Shown here in pieces: positions 1 through 7,798 of a DNA stretch of 20,387 bases. The stretch covers positions 1-20,387 of the forward strand of contig JBPPNE010000047.1 in the NCBI GenBank assembly GCA_051306415.1, written 5' to 3'. The translations under genes and the position numbers were made by a program. Each line of letters begins with the position of its first letter. Position 1 is the stretch's first letter. The notes under the pieces were generated by a model. The model worked only from the letters and a program-made list of their open reading frames with translations, was not told the origin of the DNA and did no database searches. The DNA comes from CBDDRG01 sp051306415 (GTDB lineage: Bacteria; Pseudomonadota; Gammaproteobacteria; Pseudomonadales; Porticoccaceae).

Positions 1-158
1 TATGTACCTGGATCTTTGCGCCGTTGAAGTTTCAGGCGGACATGGGCATCTTGCTGACCTTCCTGTTCTTTACCAACATGCTGGGGGCGATTCTGATTTT
101 CCCGGCACTGGCACGCTGGCTGTTGCGCAGCAAGGCGAACGGGGCCTCAGCCACTTGA
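1..158 (+). CDS. RND/MMPL-family exporter, C-terminal tail (partial)
   Basis: Only the last 51 codons are in the window; the reading frame starts at base 3 and ends with TGA at 156-158. The tail contains WIFAPLKFQADMG, a hydrophobic stretch (ILLTFLFFTNMLGAILIFPAL) and a short basic end (ARWLLRSK). This pattern of a final transmembrane helix running into a proline/alanine turn and basic cytoplasmic end matches the C-terminus of large proton-driven RND/MMPL exporters, which are common in gammaproteobacteria that degrade lipids or hydrocarbons. The substrate cannot be inferred. The gene is convergent with valS, with a hairpin between them. Family assignment is fairly secure from the wording of the tail, but most of the protein is outside the window. 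Confidence 0.7.
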   Translation, partial: CTWIFAPLKFQADMGILLTFLFFTNMLGAILIFPALARWLLRSKANGASAT

Positions 159-183
159 TGGTGAACTGTCTGATTGCCTGAAT

Positions 184-211
184 GTCGACGCCGTCGTTTG
201 ACGGTGTCGAC
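184..211. terminator. Long hairpin between convergent exporter and valS genes
   Basis: A 12-bp stem (184-195 with 200-211, GTCGACGCCGTC against GACGGTGTCGAC, one G-U wobble) closes on the four-base loop GTTT. It lies in the 59-bp gap between two convergent stop codons, where a bidirectional terminator is expected. Neither side carries a clear U-tract, so it is not a textbook intrinsic terminator. It may instead block read-through or protect 3' ends. Confidence 0.5.
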
Positions 212-217
212 CAGAGG

Positions 218-2998
218 TTAGAGTTGCTCGATGCGGTGGCGTTGCGATTCCATGGTCGCCAGTGCCGCCGTCGCTTTCTCCCCCTTCTGGCGTTCCTGCG
301 CAATTACCTCTTCAGGTGCGTTGCCCACGAACTGGCTATTCTCAAGCTTGCTCTGCACGCGCTTGACTTCCAGTGACAGCCTCGAAATCTCCTTGTCGAG
401 CCGCGCGATCTCAGCGCCCTTGTCGATAAGGCCAGCCAGCGGCACCAGAATTTCCATGCTGCCGGCAAGGGCGGTTGCCGCCGGTGGGGCTTCGACGCTG
501 GCGTCGAGCCAGGTAATCGACGCCAGATTGGCGAGCTTGATGAGGAGCTGGCGATTGTCGTCGAGACGTCGCTGATCGTCGCTGCCATAGTTTCTGACGT
601 AGACGGGTAGCAATTTGCCGGGAGCGATATTCATTTCCCCGCGGATGTTGCGTAGCGTCACAATGACCTGTTTCAGCCATTCGATATCGGCGACGGCGGC
701 GGGATCGATTTTGCTGTCATCGGCGACGGGATAGGCTTGCAACATGATGGTGTCGCCAGTCTTGCCGGCGAGGGCTTTGATGCGCTGCCAGATTTCCTCG
801 GTGATAAAGGGCATCAGTGGGTGAGCGAGGCGAAGCGTTGCCTCCAGCACGCGCGCCAAGGTGCGGCGGGTGCCGGTTTTCAGCGTGGCTGACGCATCGT
901 CGTCCCACAGCACGGGCTTGGAAAGTTCAAGGTACCAATCGCAGTAGTCCGACCAGATGAAATCGTAGAGTGCCTGCGAGGCGAGATCGAAGCGATAGCT
1001 ATCGATGGCCTCGACCACCGCGCGCTCGGCGATCTGCAGGCGGCTGATGATCCAGCGATCGGCCAGCGATAGCGAGTAGTCGCCGCCGTGTTGGCCGCAA
1101 TCGATTTCGCCGCCATCTTCGCTATCGCAGTGCATCAGCACATAGCGCGTGGCGTTCCACAGCTTGTTGCAGAAGTTGCGAAAGCCCTGGATGCGACCGA
1201 TGTCGAATTTGATGTCGCGGCCAGTAGAAGCTAATGAGTAATAGGTGTAGCGCAGGGCGTCGGTACCGTAGGCGGCGATACCGTCGGGAAACTCCTTACG
1301 CGTGGCTTTTTCGATGCGGGCGGCATCCTGCGGGCGCATGAGTCCCGCGGTGCGCTTGGCGACCAGGGCTTCCAGATCGATACCGTCGATCAGATCGATG
1401 GGATCGAGCACATTGCCCTTTGACTTCGACATCTTCTGGCCTTGGCTGTCGCGCACCAGGCCGTGGACGTAGACCGTGCGAAACGGCACTTCACCAGTGA
1501 AATACTGGGTAAACATCACCATGCGCGCGACCCAGAAGAAAATGATGTCGAAGCCGGTGACCAGCACATTGGTTGGGTGAAAGGTTTTCAGCTCGGCGGT
1601 TTGTGCTGGCCAGCCGAGCGTGGCAAAGGTCCATAGCGCCGACGAGAACCAGGTGTCGAGGACATCATCGTCCTGTCGCAGTGCAACATCGGTGGCGATC
1701 CGGTATTTGGCGCGGACTTCGTCTTCCGATCGGCCCACATACACCTGGCCGTCGGGGTCATACCAGGCCGGGATGCGATGGCCCCACCAGAGCTGACGGC
1801 TGATGCACCAGTCCTGGATATCGCGGAGCCAGGCGAAATACATGTTTTCATAGGCTTTCGGCACAAACTCGATGCGTCCACTCTCGACGGCGGCGAGGGC
1901 GGGCTCGGCGAGGGGCTTGGTGCTCACATACCACTGGTTGGTGAGCCAAGGCTCAATCACCACGCCAGAGCGGTCGCCACGGGGTATCTTCAGCGTGTGA
2001 TCGTCGATCTTGGCCAGCAGACCGAGGGCGTCGAGATCGGCAACCACCTGGCGGCGCGCGGCGAAGCGGTCGAGGCCCCGGTAAACGGATGGCACGCTGT
2101 CGTTGAGATGGGCGTTCTGGTCGAAAATATTCAGCACCGCCAGTTGATGTCGTCTACCCACTTCATAATCGTTGAAATCATGGGCCGGGGTGATCTTGAC
2201 ACAACCGGTGCCGAACGCGCTGTCCACATAGTCGTCGGCGATGATGGGAATTTCCCGGTTCATCAGCGGCAGCAGAACCGTCTTGCCGACCAGGTGGCGG
2301 TAGCGCTCGTCGTTGGGGTTTACCGCGACCGCGGTGTCACCGAGCATGGTCTCCGGTCGCGTGGTGGCGACCGTCAAATATCCGGAGCCGTCGGTTAGCG
2401 GGTAGCGAAAGTGCCACAAATGGCCTTTTTCCTCTTCCGCAATCACCTCCAGATCGGATATCGCGGTGTGCAGCTGGGGATCCCAGTTGACCAGACGCTT
2501 GCCGCGGTAGATCAGGCCATCCTCGTGCAGGCGGACAAAGGCTTCCTGCACGGCTGTGTAGAAACCTGGGTCCATGGTAAAGCGTTCGCGCGACCAGTCG
2601 GCGGATGCGCCGAGACGCCGCAATTGGCGGGTGATGGTGCCGCCGGATTCCTCCTTCCACTGCCAGACTTTGGCAACGAATTCATCGCGGCCAAGTTCCT
2701 GACGGTGGATTCCCTGCGCTTCGAGTTGGCGTTCCACCACCATCTGCGTGGCGATACCGGCGTGATCGGTGCCCACCTGCCAGAGCGTGTTGTCGCCCTT
2801 CATACGGTGGTAGCGGACCAGTGCGTCCATGATGGCTTCCTGGAAGCCGTGGCCCATGTGCAGGCTGCCAGTGACATTCGGTGGCGGAATCATGATGCAG
2901 AACGGCTCGCCCTCGCCGCTGGGTTTGAAGTAGCCGCTTGCCTCCCAGAGCTGGTACCAACGGTTCTCGATCGCTTGCGGGTGATAGGTTTTTTCCAT
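218..2998 (-). CDS. valS: Valyl-tRNA synthetase
   Basis: Class I aminoacyl-tRNA synthetase that charges tRNA-Val in the cytoplasm. At 926 aa it has the usual bacterial ValRS length (about 900-950). The HIGH-type motif is at residues 38-50 ([13 protein letters not shown]) and the KMSKS loop at 522-526. Between them lies the large editing (CP1) insertion that hydrolyses Thr-tRNA-Val. The anticodon-binding domain follows, and the last ~65 residues form a charged, heptad-like coiled-coil arm ([19 protein letters not shown]) typical of ValRS. The ATG start at 2998 gives the canonical N-terminus [19 protein letters not shown], although the upstream Shine-Dalgarno is weak. It is the last gene of the pepA-holC-ORF-valS series, 117 bp after the small ORF. 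No frameshift or missing key residue was seen. Confidence 0.98.
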   Translation of the reverse strand: MEKTYHPQAIENRWYQLWEASGYFKPSGEGEPFCIMIPPPNVTGSLHMGHGFQEAIMDALVRYHRMKGDNTLWQVGTDHAGIATQMVVERQLEAQGIHRQELGRDEFVAKVWQWKEESGGTITRQLRRLGASADWSRERFTMDPGFYTAVQEAFVRLHEDGLIYRGKRLVNWDPQLHTAISDLEVIAEEEKGHLWHFRYPLTDGSGYLTVATTRPETMLGDTAVAVNPNDERYRHLVGKTVLLPLMNREIPIIADDYVDSAFGTGCVKITPAHDFNDYEVGRRHQLAVLNIFDQNAHLNDSVPSVYRGLDRFAARRQVVADLDALGLLAKIDDHTLKIPRGDRSGVVIEPWLTNQWYVSTKPLAEPALAAVESGRIEFVPKAYENMYFAWLRDIQDWCISRQLWWGHRIPAWYDPDGQVYVGRSEDEVRAKYRIATDVALRQDDDVLDTWFSSALWTFATLGWPAQTAELKTFHPTNVLVTGFDIIFFWVARMVMFTQYFTGEVPFRTVYVHGLVRDSQGQKMSKSKGNVLDPIDLIDGIDLEALVAKRTAGLMRPQDAARIEKATRKEFPDGIAAYGTDALRYTYYSLASTGRDIKFDIGRIQGFRNFCNKLWNATRYVLMHCDSEDGGEIDCGQHGGDYSLSLADRWIISRLQIAERAVVEAIDSYRFDLASQALYDFIWSDYCDWYLELSKPVLWDDDASATLKTGTRRTLARVLEATLRLAHPLMPFITEEIWQRIKALAGKTGDTIMLQAYPVADDSKIDPAAVADIEWLKQVIVTLRNIRGEMNIAPGKLLPVYVRNYGSDDQRRLDDNRQLLIKLANLASITWLDASVEAPPAATALAGSMEILVPLAGLIDKGAEIARLDKEISRLSLEVKRVQSKLENSQFVGNAPEEVIAQERQKGEKATAALATMESQRHRIEQL

Positions 2999-3115
2999 GG
3001 TTCGGTCGGGGATTCGTTGACGGTCGGAGGGCGGGGTGATGCTGCGCCAAGGCGCGGGGGCGGAAAGTATAGCGACTGGATTGGAGTCGAACCAGTTAGG
3101 GCGGGCGTTCCTGCG

Positions 3116-3388
3116 CTACTCGGATTCGCTTGATCTTGAATCGATCTCGCTGTCGCAGCGATCGGTGAGAATTGGAATGTCGATGCTGTCGAAATCGACA
3201 CTCCCCAAATTGATACTCCCGAAATCGAGATTCCCGAGATTGAGGCTATCAACTGTGGGCCCGCCGTCGGTCCTCTCGGCGTCGGCTTCCACTCCCGTTG
3301 TCTCGACAGTGTTCGGAGTTTGTGCTGCCGATGGCCGCACTGGAACAGTGGAGGGGGTTTCCTCCGGCGAGGGGCTGTCAGCGGTCAT
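3116..3388 (-). CDS. Small acidic protein with pentapeptide-like repeats, between holC and valS
   Basis: Hypothetical 90-aa protein whose ATG overlaps the holC stop as ATGA, so translation is probably coupled to holC. The N-terminal ~45 residues are Pro/Thr/Ser/Glu-rich and look disordered. Residues 47-71 are five five-residue units (DSLNL, GNLDF, GSINL, GSVDF, DSIDI). They are followed at 71-76 by IPILTD and then an acidic Ser-rich tail. There is no signal peptide or membrane segment. A short acidic ORF at this position between holC and valS is, as far as I recall, seen in other gammaproteobacteria, often ending in an IP(I/V)LT-type motif; that similarity is from memory and is not proven here. 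The function is unknown. Tight coupling to holC and the regular repeats argue that it is a real gene rather than a chance ORF. Confidence 0.65.
   Translation of the reverse strand: MTADSPSPEETPSTVPVRPSAAQTPNTVETTGVEADAERTDGGPTVDSLNLGNLDFGSINLGSVDFDSIDIPILTDRCDSEIDSRSSESE
3176..3250 (-). repeat. Five tandem 15-bp units encoding pentapeptides
   Basis: Five in-frame 15-bp units read x-(S/N)-(L/I/V)-(N/D)-(L/F/I), where x is Gly or Asp. The nucleotide copies are imperfect, while the amino-acid pattern is kept, which suggests selection on the peptide. This resembles pentapeptide-repeat proteins, but five units are only just over one coil of such a helix. Confidence 0.7.
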
Positions 3389-3846
3389 TGGGGCTGCCTG
3401 GGTTCCATTTGCTTCGGCGTGAGATCGTGAAAATTCAGCGGGTAGCCGCGGTCTTTGTAGTAGCGATAGCGTTGCCGCTTGCCAGCGCGGGCGTCGTCGT
3501 TGGGATGGATGATTTCCGCCAGCACTTCAAAACGGCCAAACCAGGGTGGCGCGGTCATTTCCAGGTTGATCAGCAAACCTCGGTAGGGGCCGGGATCCTG
3601 GTTGCCACAGATACCGATCGCGGCCGGCGTGGCGTCCACCGGCAAGGTGGCGAGGTGATCGGAGGCCAAGAAGCTGGTGGCGGAGTGGTGCCAGAGCTGT
3701 CGGCCGACGGCTGCGGCAACATCGGAATCCTCGCTGTAAAGCAGCACATCCATACCGCTGAGCCAGGCTTTCTCGGCGAGCCTGCAGGCGACCGAAAGTG
3801 CGTCGTTAGCGCTCTCCGCGGTCTGATAGAAATTGATTCTGGTCAC
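3385..3846 (-). CDS. holC: DNA polymerase III subunit chi
   Basis: HolC (chi) is the accessory clamp-loader subunit that links the polymerase III holoenzyme to single-strand binding protein, normally through psi. The 153-aa product starts TRINFYQTAES and contains the family's N-terminal beta-alpha pattern (ACRLAEKAWLSGMDVLLYSED) and the W-H-x-S-A-T-S-F-L-A-S-D segment. It also has the conserved (R)GLLINLEM...PPWFGRFEVLAEII stretch, and ends with YRYYKDRGYPLNFHDL, all typical of chi. The start is GTG at 3846, preceded by a GGAG ribosome-binding site six bases upstream that overlaps the end of pepA (stop at 3850). Its stop overlaps the start of the small ORF. The position directly after pepA is the usual gammaproteobacterial context. 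Confidence 0.95.
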   Translation of the reverse strand: MTRINFYQTAESANDALSVACRLAEKAWLSGMDVLLYSEDSDVAAAVGRQLWHHSATSFLASDHLATLPVDATPAAIGICGNQDPGPYRGLLINLEMTAPPWFGRFEVLAEIIHPNDDARAGKRQRYRYYKDRGYPLNFHDLTPKQMEPRQPQ

Positions 3847-3849
3847 TGC

Positions 3850-5337
3850 TTACTCCGCTCTGCGGCGTAGATATTCCATCAACAAGGGCACGGGTCGCCC
3901 GGTCGCCCCCTTGGGGCCGGCGGATGTCCAGGCGGTGCCGGCGATATCGAGGTGGGCCCAGCGATAATCTTTAGTGAAGCGGGCGAGGAAGCAGGCCGCC
4001 GTGATACTGCCGGCCTCGGGTCCGCCGATATTGGCCATATCGGCGAAGGGGCTTTTCAATTGCTGGTCGTAATCGTCCCAGATCGGTAGCTGCCAGGCGC
4101 GATCGCCGGCGTGCTGGCCGGCGGCGAGCAGATCGGTGGCGAGCGCGTCGTCGTTGCTGAAAAGGCCGGAGGCGTGTTTGCCGAGCGCCACCACGCAGGC
4201 GCCAGTCAGGGTGGCGATGTCGATCACGGTGTCTGGCTTGTAGCGTGCGGCATAGGTCAGCGCATCGCAGAGAATCAACCGGCCCTCGGCGTCCGTATTC
4301 AATACCTCAATAGTCTGGCCGGACAGGGATTTGACCACGTCGCCCGGTTTGGTGGCTTGGCCGCTCGGCATGTTCTCGACGGTGGGAACGATACCGACCA
4401 CGTTGATGGGTAGCTTGAGCGCGGCCAGTGCTTCCATGACGCCGAAGACGCTGGCGGCGCCACACATGTCATATTTCATTTCGTCCATCTTGGCGCCGGG
4501 TTTCAGGCTGATGCCGCCGGAATCGAAGGTGACTCCTTTGCCGACGATGACGATAGGCTTGGCGGTTTTCTTGCCGCCGCTGTACTGCATCACCAACAGG
4601 TAGGCGGGCTGCACCGTGCCTGCGGTAACGGAAAGGAGTGCGCCCATGCCGAGTTCGCGCAGGGCCTTTTCACCGAGGATCTGAGTGGTAACAGCCGGTT
4701 GCTTGCGACCGAGCGCGCGGGCCTGCTGGGCCAGGTAGGTCGGCGTGCAGGTGTTGCCGGGGAGGTCGCCGAGCTGGCGGGCGCGATTGACGCCCGCTGC
4801 CACCGCGTTGCCGAAGGCAATGCCCGCCGTCGCATGCTGGATTGCCGTGGCCTCGGCAAACGCCAGGGTGACCCGCTTGAGTTTGGCCGCGGTCCCGGAT
4901 TTAGCCGCCCCGTCTCGGCTGAAACGGTAGCTGGCTTCGCCGAGCAGGCGAGTCAGCTGCTGGGACTTCCAGAACAGGTCGCGGTCGCGCACCGGTGTGT
5001 CCGCCAGCGTGGTAACGGCGGTGGCGACGGTTGTTTCACCCAGGCAGCGAGCGGTGGTGCGCAGGATCTTGAGATAGTCCTGCGCGCTCAGCGGCAATTC
5101 GCCGCTACCGATCAACAGCAGTTTGCTGGCGGCCAGCCCCGGTGGTTCGTGTAGCAATAATGCCGCGCTCGGCTTGCCGCTGAAGTCACCGCTTTTCAGG
5201 CGCCGGGCGATCAATCCGCCGGTAGCCTGGTCGACGGCCTTGGCGGTGCCGGCGAGAGGGTCGCTGGGCGGCACCGCCAGAATCAGGCAGTCGGCCTTGG
5301 TGATAACCGGATCGAGGTGGCGGGCGGTAAACTCCAT
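3850..5337 (-). CDS. pepA: Leucyl aminopeptidase (cytosol aminopeptidase, M17)
   Basis: Two-metal M17 aminopeptidase that removes N-terminal residues from peptides; in E. coli PepA also binds DNA in Xer recombination and carAB regulation. The product is 495 aa, normal for the family. The catalytic C-terminal domain shows K267 and D272 in VIVGKGVTFDSGGI, K279, D290 and the signature NTDAEGRL at 347-354, with metal ligands D349 and E351 and catalytic R353. The N-terminal ~170 residues are the more variable domain. The ATG at 5337 is preceded by GGAG with suitable spacing. holC follows after 3 bp. The gene is divergent from lptF, as in many gammaproteobacteria. No anomalies seen. Confidence 0.97.
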   Translation of the reverse strand: MEFTARHLDPVITKADCLILAVPPSDPLAGTAKAVDQATGGLIARRLKSGDFSGKPSAALLLHEPPGLAASKLLLIGSGELPLSAQDYLKILRTTARCLGETTVATAVTTLADTPVRDRDLFWKSQQLTRLLGEASYRFSRDGAAKSGTAAKLKRVTLAFAEATAIQHATAGIAFGNAVAAGVNRARQLGDLPGNTCTPTYLAQQARALGRKQPAVTTQILGEKALRELGMGALLSVTAGTVQPAYLLVMQYSGGKKTAKPIVIVGKGVTFDSGGISLKPGAKMDEMKYDMCGAASVFGVMEALAALKLPINVVGIVPTVENMPSGQATKPGDVVKSLSGQTIEVLNTDAEGRLILCDALTYAARYKPDTVIDIATLTGACVVALGKHASGLFSNDDALATDLLAAGQHAGDRAWQLPIWDDYDQQLKSPFADMANIGGPEAGSITAACFLARFTKDYRWAHLDIAGTAWTSAGPKGATGRPVPLLMEYLRRRAE

Positions 5338-5582
5338 GGCTTCTCCGAAGACAAAGGTAATCGAATACGGGATAATCGCCGGCGACTCCCCGCATCGGTG
5401 CGTAGCCGCACGGTCAGTCGACTGCGTGTTCGCAGCCGACGCGGATTACCGGCGTGACGCCTTGCTCAGCTAGTTCGCAAGTGCCCAAACAACCCGTTGC
5501 CAGTGTGCTCACCGCTGCGCGAACGGCCTTACCCGTAGTGTATGCCAACCCAGACCGGAGACCAACTGATGGGGCCTGCTCG
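5338..5582. promoter_or_regulatory. Divergent intergenic region between pepA and lptF
   Basis: These 245 bp separate the divergent starts of pepA and lptF and must hold promoters for both, but I see no convincing -35/-10 pair. They include an inverted repeat at 5417-5426 and 5431-5440 (GTCGACTGCG / CGCAGCCGAC, one mismatch, four-base loop). This could be a hairpin in either leader or a dimeric regulator site. The open frame upstream of lptF extends to 5454 but has no lptF-like sequence before 5583. Confidence 0.5.
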
Positions 5583-6686
5583 GTGATTGTTTTCCGCTAT
5601 CTCGCGCGGGATCTGGTCTCAGCCACGGCCGCCGTTGCGGCCGTACTGTTGCTCGTCATCATCAGCGGCCGCTTTATCCGTCTGCTCGCGGATGCGGCGG
5701 CGGGCTACATTGACCCCGGCATCCTGTTCGCCGTGATTGGCTACCGGCTACCGGGTTTTCTCGAGTTGATCCTGCCATTGGCCTTTTTCCTCGGTGTGCT
5801 GCTTGCCTACGGGCGGATGTACATCGACAGCGAAATGACCGTGCTACATGCTTGTGGTTTCAGTCAGCGACGGCTGATCGCCTACACCATGGTGGTTGCC
5901 GTCGGGGTAGCGCTACTGGCGGGTTGGCTCAGCATCTGGGTCAGCCCGGCGGGGATTGCCCGCTCGGAAGCACTTTTGGGTGCGCAAAAACTACGTGGCG
6001 AGTTCGCGTCCATCGAAGCCGGCAAGTTCTACCCCTACGGGGACGGGCGGGGGGTCACCTACACGGAGACCAAGGATGCCGATGGCACCATGCACGGTGT
6101 GTTTCTCGCCGAAGCCGGGCGCAGCAGTGGCAAGCAGCCACGGGCGCCAATTATCGTACTGGCGGAGCGCGGCGGTACGCGCAAAGCACAGGCCGATGGC
6201 GGTAACTTCCTGGTGCTTGAGAATGGCTACCGGATTCAGGGCATACCCGGCCAGCCCGATTTTCAGATTACGTCGTTCAAGGAGTATGGCCAGCGGCTGA
6301 CGTCACCGCAGGCGGCAATAGGCCGATTGAAGCAGACCGCGGTGCCGACCAGTGAATTGATCGATCTGAGTGGGCCAGCGGACATCGCCACCTTGCAGTG
6401 GCGGTTATCGGTTCCCCTCCTGGTGTTGGTGGTGACCCTGATCGCAGTACCCTTGAGCCACACCAATCCCCGTAGTGGACGCTATGGCAAGATCTTTCCG
6501 GCGGTGTTTCTCTACATTCTGTATCTGGTCATTCTCAACGGTGCGCGGGGCGCGGTTGAAGAGGGTGATCTACCCGCCGTGGTGGGTCTCTGGTGGGTTC
6601 ACCTGCTGTTTTTTGCCGTGGCGGCCGCGCTGCTCGCCTGGAACGCTGGCTGGCGGCCCAGATTGGCTGGATGGAGCCGCCGATGA
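5583..6686 (+). CDS. lptF: LPS export ABC transporter permease LptF
   Basis: Inner-membrane subunit of LptB2FG, which extracts LPS from the inner membrane and passes it to the LptC/A/D bridge. Starting at GTG 5583 gives 367 aa and the canonical N-terminus M-IVFRYLARDL, with an upstream GGGG about eight bases away. The open frame extends to 5454, but the extra 43 residues lack family resemblance. Recognisable segments are the first helix (AVAAVLLLVIISGRFIRLL), LPGFLELILPLAFFLGVLLAYG, the ESE-like coupling segment DSEMTVLHACGFS, a periplasmic jellyroll, and the last helices with VPLSHTNPRSGRYGKIFPA. It overlaps lptG by ATGA, which indicates translational coupling. The family match is strong throughout. 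Confidence 0.96.
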   Translation: MIVFRYLARDLVSATAAVAAVLLLVIISGRFIRLLADAAAGYIDPGILFAVIGYRLPGFLELILPLAFFLGVLLAYGRMYIDSEMTVLHACGFSQRRLIAYTMVVAVGVALLAGWLSIWVSPAGIARSEALLGAQKLRGEFASIEAGKFYPYGDGRGVTYTETKDADGTMHGVFLAEAGRSSGKQPRAPIIVLAERGGTRKAQADGGNFLVLENGYRIQGIPGQPDFQITSFKEYGQRLTSPQAAIGRLKQTAVPTSELIDLSGPADIATLQWRLSVPLLVLVVTLIAVPLSHTNPRSGRYGKIFPAVFLYILYLVILNGARGAVEEGDLPAVVGLWWVHLLFFAVAAALLAWNAGWRPRLAGWSRR

Positions 6687-7744
6687 GGCTGCTACCCCGT
6701 TACATTGGCCGGCAGGTTTTCGGTGCCATTCTGCTGGTGTTGCTGATTCTGGTGGCGATCGATGCCATCGCCGCGATCGTTGATGGTGTCGGCGATATCC
6801 GCAATCAGTACAAATTTGCCGATGTGATCTATGAAACCCTGCTCAGGATGCCGGCGCGGATCTACCGCAACCTTCCCTATGCCGCACTCATTGGCTGTCT
6901 CGTCGGTCTCGGCGTATTGGCGGGCCATAGTGAGCTGGTGGTCATGCGCACCGCCGGCGTGTCGCTGCTGCGCATCACCGGAGCCGTCGCGGCACCGGTC
7001 TTGGCGTTGATCGTCGCCGGCGCCCTGCTCGGCGAGTACCTGGTGCCGCCGGCGGATCAGTGGGCGGCAAGTCGGCGCATGCTGTTGCGCGGCGAGCAGG
7101 AAGTCTTCTCCGGTGGCGGCGGTCTGTGGAACCGCGAAGGGAGCGAATTCATGCACTTCAACGCCGTCAACCCCGAGGGGCTTCTGGTTGGCGTGGCGCG
7201 CTACCGTTTTGGTCCCGACCGTCAGATTGAAGAGGCCAGTTTTTCCGCACGCGCGCGATTTCTCGGTGATCACTGGCGCGAAGAGGAGGGAGCGATAACC
7301 CGCTTCACCGCGAGCGGAACCGAAACCGCAACCTTTGCCGAGCGAGAGTGGCGCACCGATCTGTCCCCCAATCTGCTGATGCTGGTGATGATGCCGGCGG
7401 ACGCGCTGTCGATGCGCAACCTCTACGGCTATGCGGCTTATCTTGAAGGCCAGGGGCAAAAATCCGGCGAACACTGGCTCGCGTTCTGGGCCAAGGCGCT
7501 ACAACCCCTGGTGATCGTCAGCCTGGTGCTGATCGCGGTGTCATTCGTTTTCGGCCCGCTGCGGGAAGCCACCATGGGCTTTCGCATTTTCTCCGGCGTT
7601 GGCGTTGGCATCGTGTTTCAGATCAGTATGCGATTGCTGGGACCGGCAAGCCTGGTGTTCGGCTTTTCGCCGTTCTGGGCGGTGATGGCGCCGGTGATCG
7701 CCTGCGCGCTGATCGGCTTGGTGCTGTTGCGCAGAGTGGCCTGA
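6683..7744 (+). CDS. lptG: LPS export ABC transporter permease LptG
   Basis: Partner permease of LptF in LPS extraction. The ATG at 6683 overlaps the lptF stop (ATGA) and gives a 353-aa protein beginning MRLLPRYIGRQVFGAILLVL, typical for LptG. An ATG four codons upstream (6671) is possible. Features are the N-terminal helices, the segment LPYAALIGCLVGLGVLAGHSELVVMRTAGVS that contacts the LptB ATPase, a periplasmic beta domain (about residues 100-250), and C-terminal helices with FVFGPLREATMGFRIFSGVGVG. A stop at 7742-7744 is followed by a short hairpin and then the convergent sulfatase gene. Confidence 0.96.
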   Translation: MRLLPRYIGRQVFGAILLVLLILVAIDAIAAIVDGVGDIRNQYKFADVIYETLLRMPARIYRNLPYAALIGCLVGLGVLAGHSELVVMRTAGVSLLRITGAVAAPVLALIVAGALLGEYLVPPADQWAASRRMLLRGEQEVFSGGGGLWNREGSEFMHFNAVNPEGLLVGVARYRFGPDRQIEEASFSARARFLGDHWREEEGAITRFTASGTETATFAEREWRTDLSPNLLMLVMMPADALSMRNLYGYAAYLEGQGQKSGEHWLAFWAKALQPLVIVSLVLIAVSFVFGPLREATMGFRIFSGVGVGIVFQISMRLLGPASLVFGFSPFWAVMAPVIACALIGLVLLRRVA

Positions 7745-7763
7745 GCTCCTGTTGGAGCGCGCT

Positions 7764-7787
7764 AGTCGAGCCCAGCCCCCCTCGACT
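7764..7787. terminator. Short hairpin between convergent lptG and sulfatase genes
   Basis: A perfect 7-bp inverted repeat (AGTCGAG at 7764-7770, CTCGACT at 7781-7787) with a C-rich 10-base loop sits in the 54-bp gap between convergent stops. There is no good U-tract on either side, so it is only a plausible bidirectional terminator. Confidence 0.35.
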
Positions 7788-7798
7788 TGATATTCCGT

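Noticed and set aside
1778..3133. Long plus-strand open frames opposite valS (206 and 240 codons)
   Set aside because: They lie antisense to a strongly conserved valS, lack ribosome-binding sites and family-like sequence, and are expected by chance on the opposite strand of G+C-rich coding DNA.
5454..5582. N-terminal extension of lptF to the start of its open frame
   Set aside because: The extra 43 residues have no membrane or family character, while GTG 5583 gives the canonical LptF length and N-terminus.
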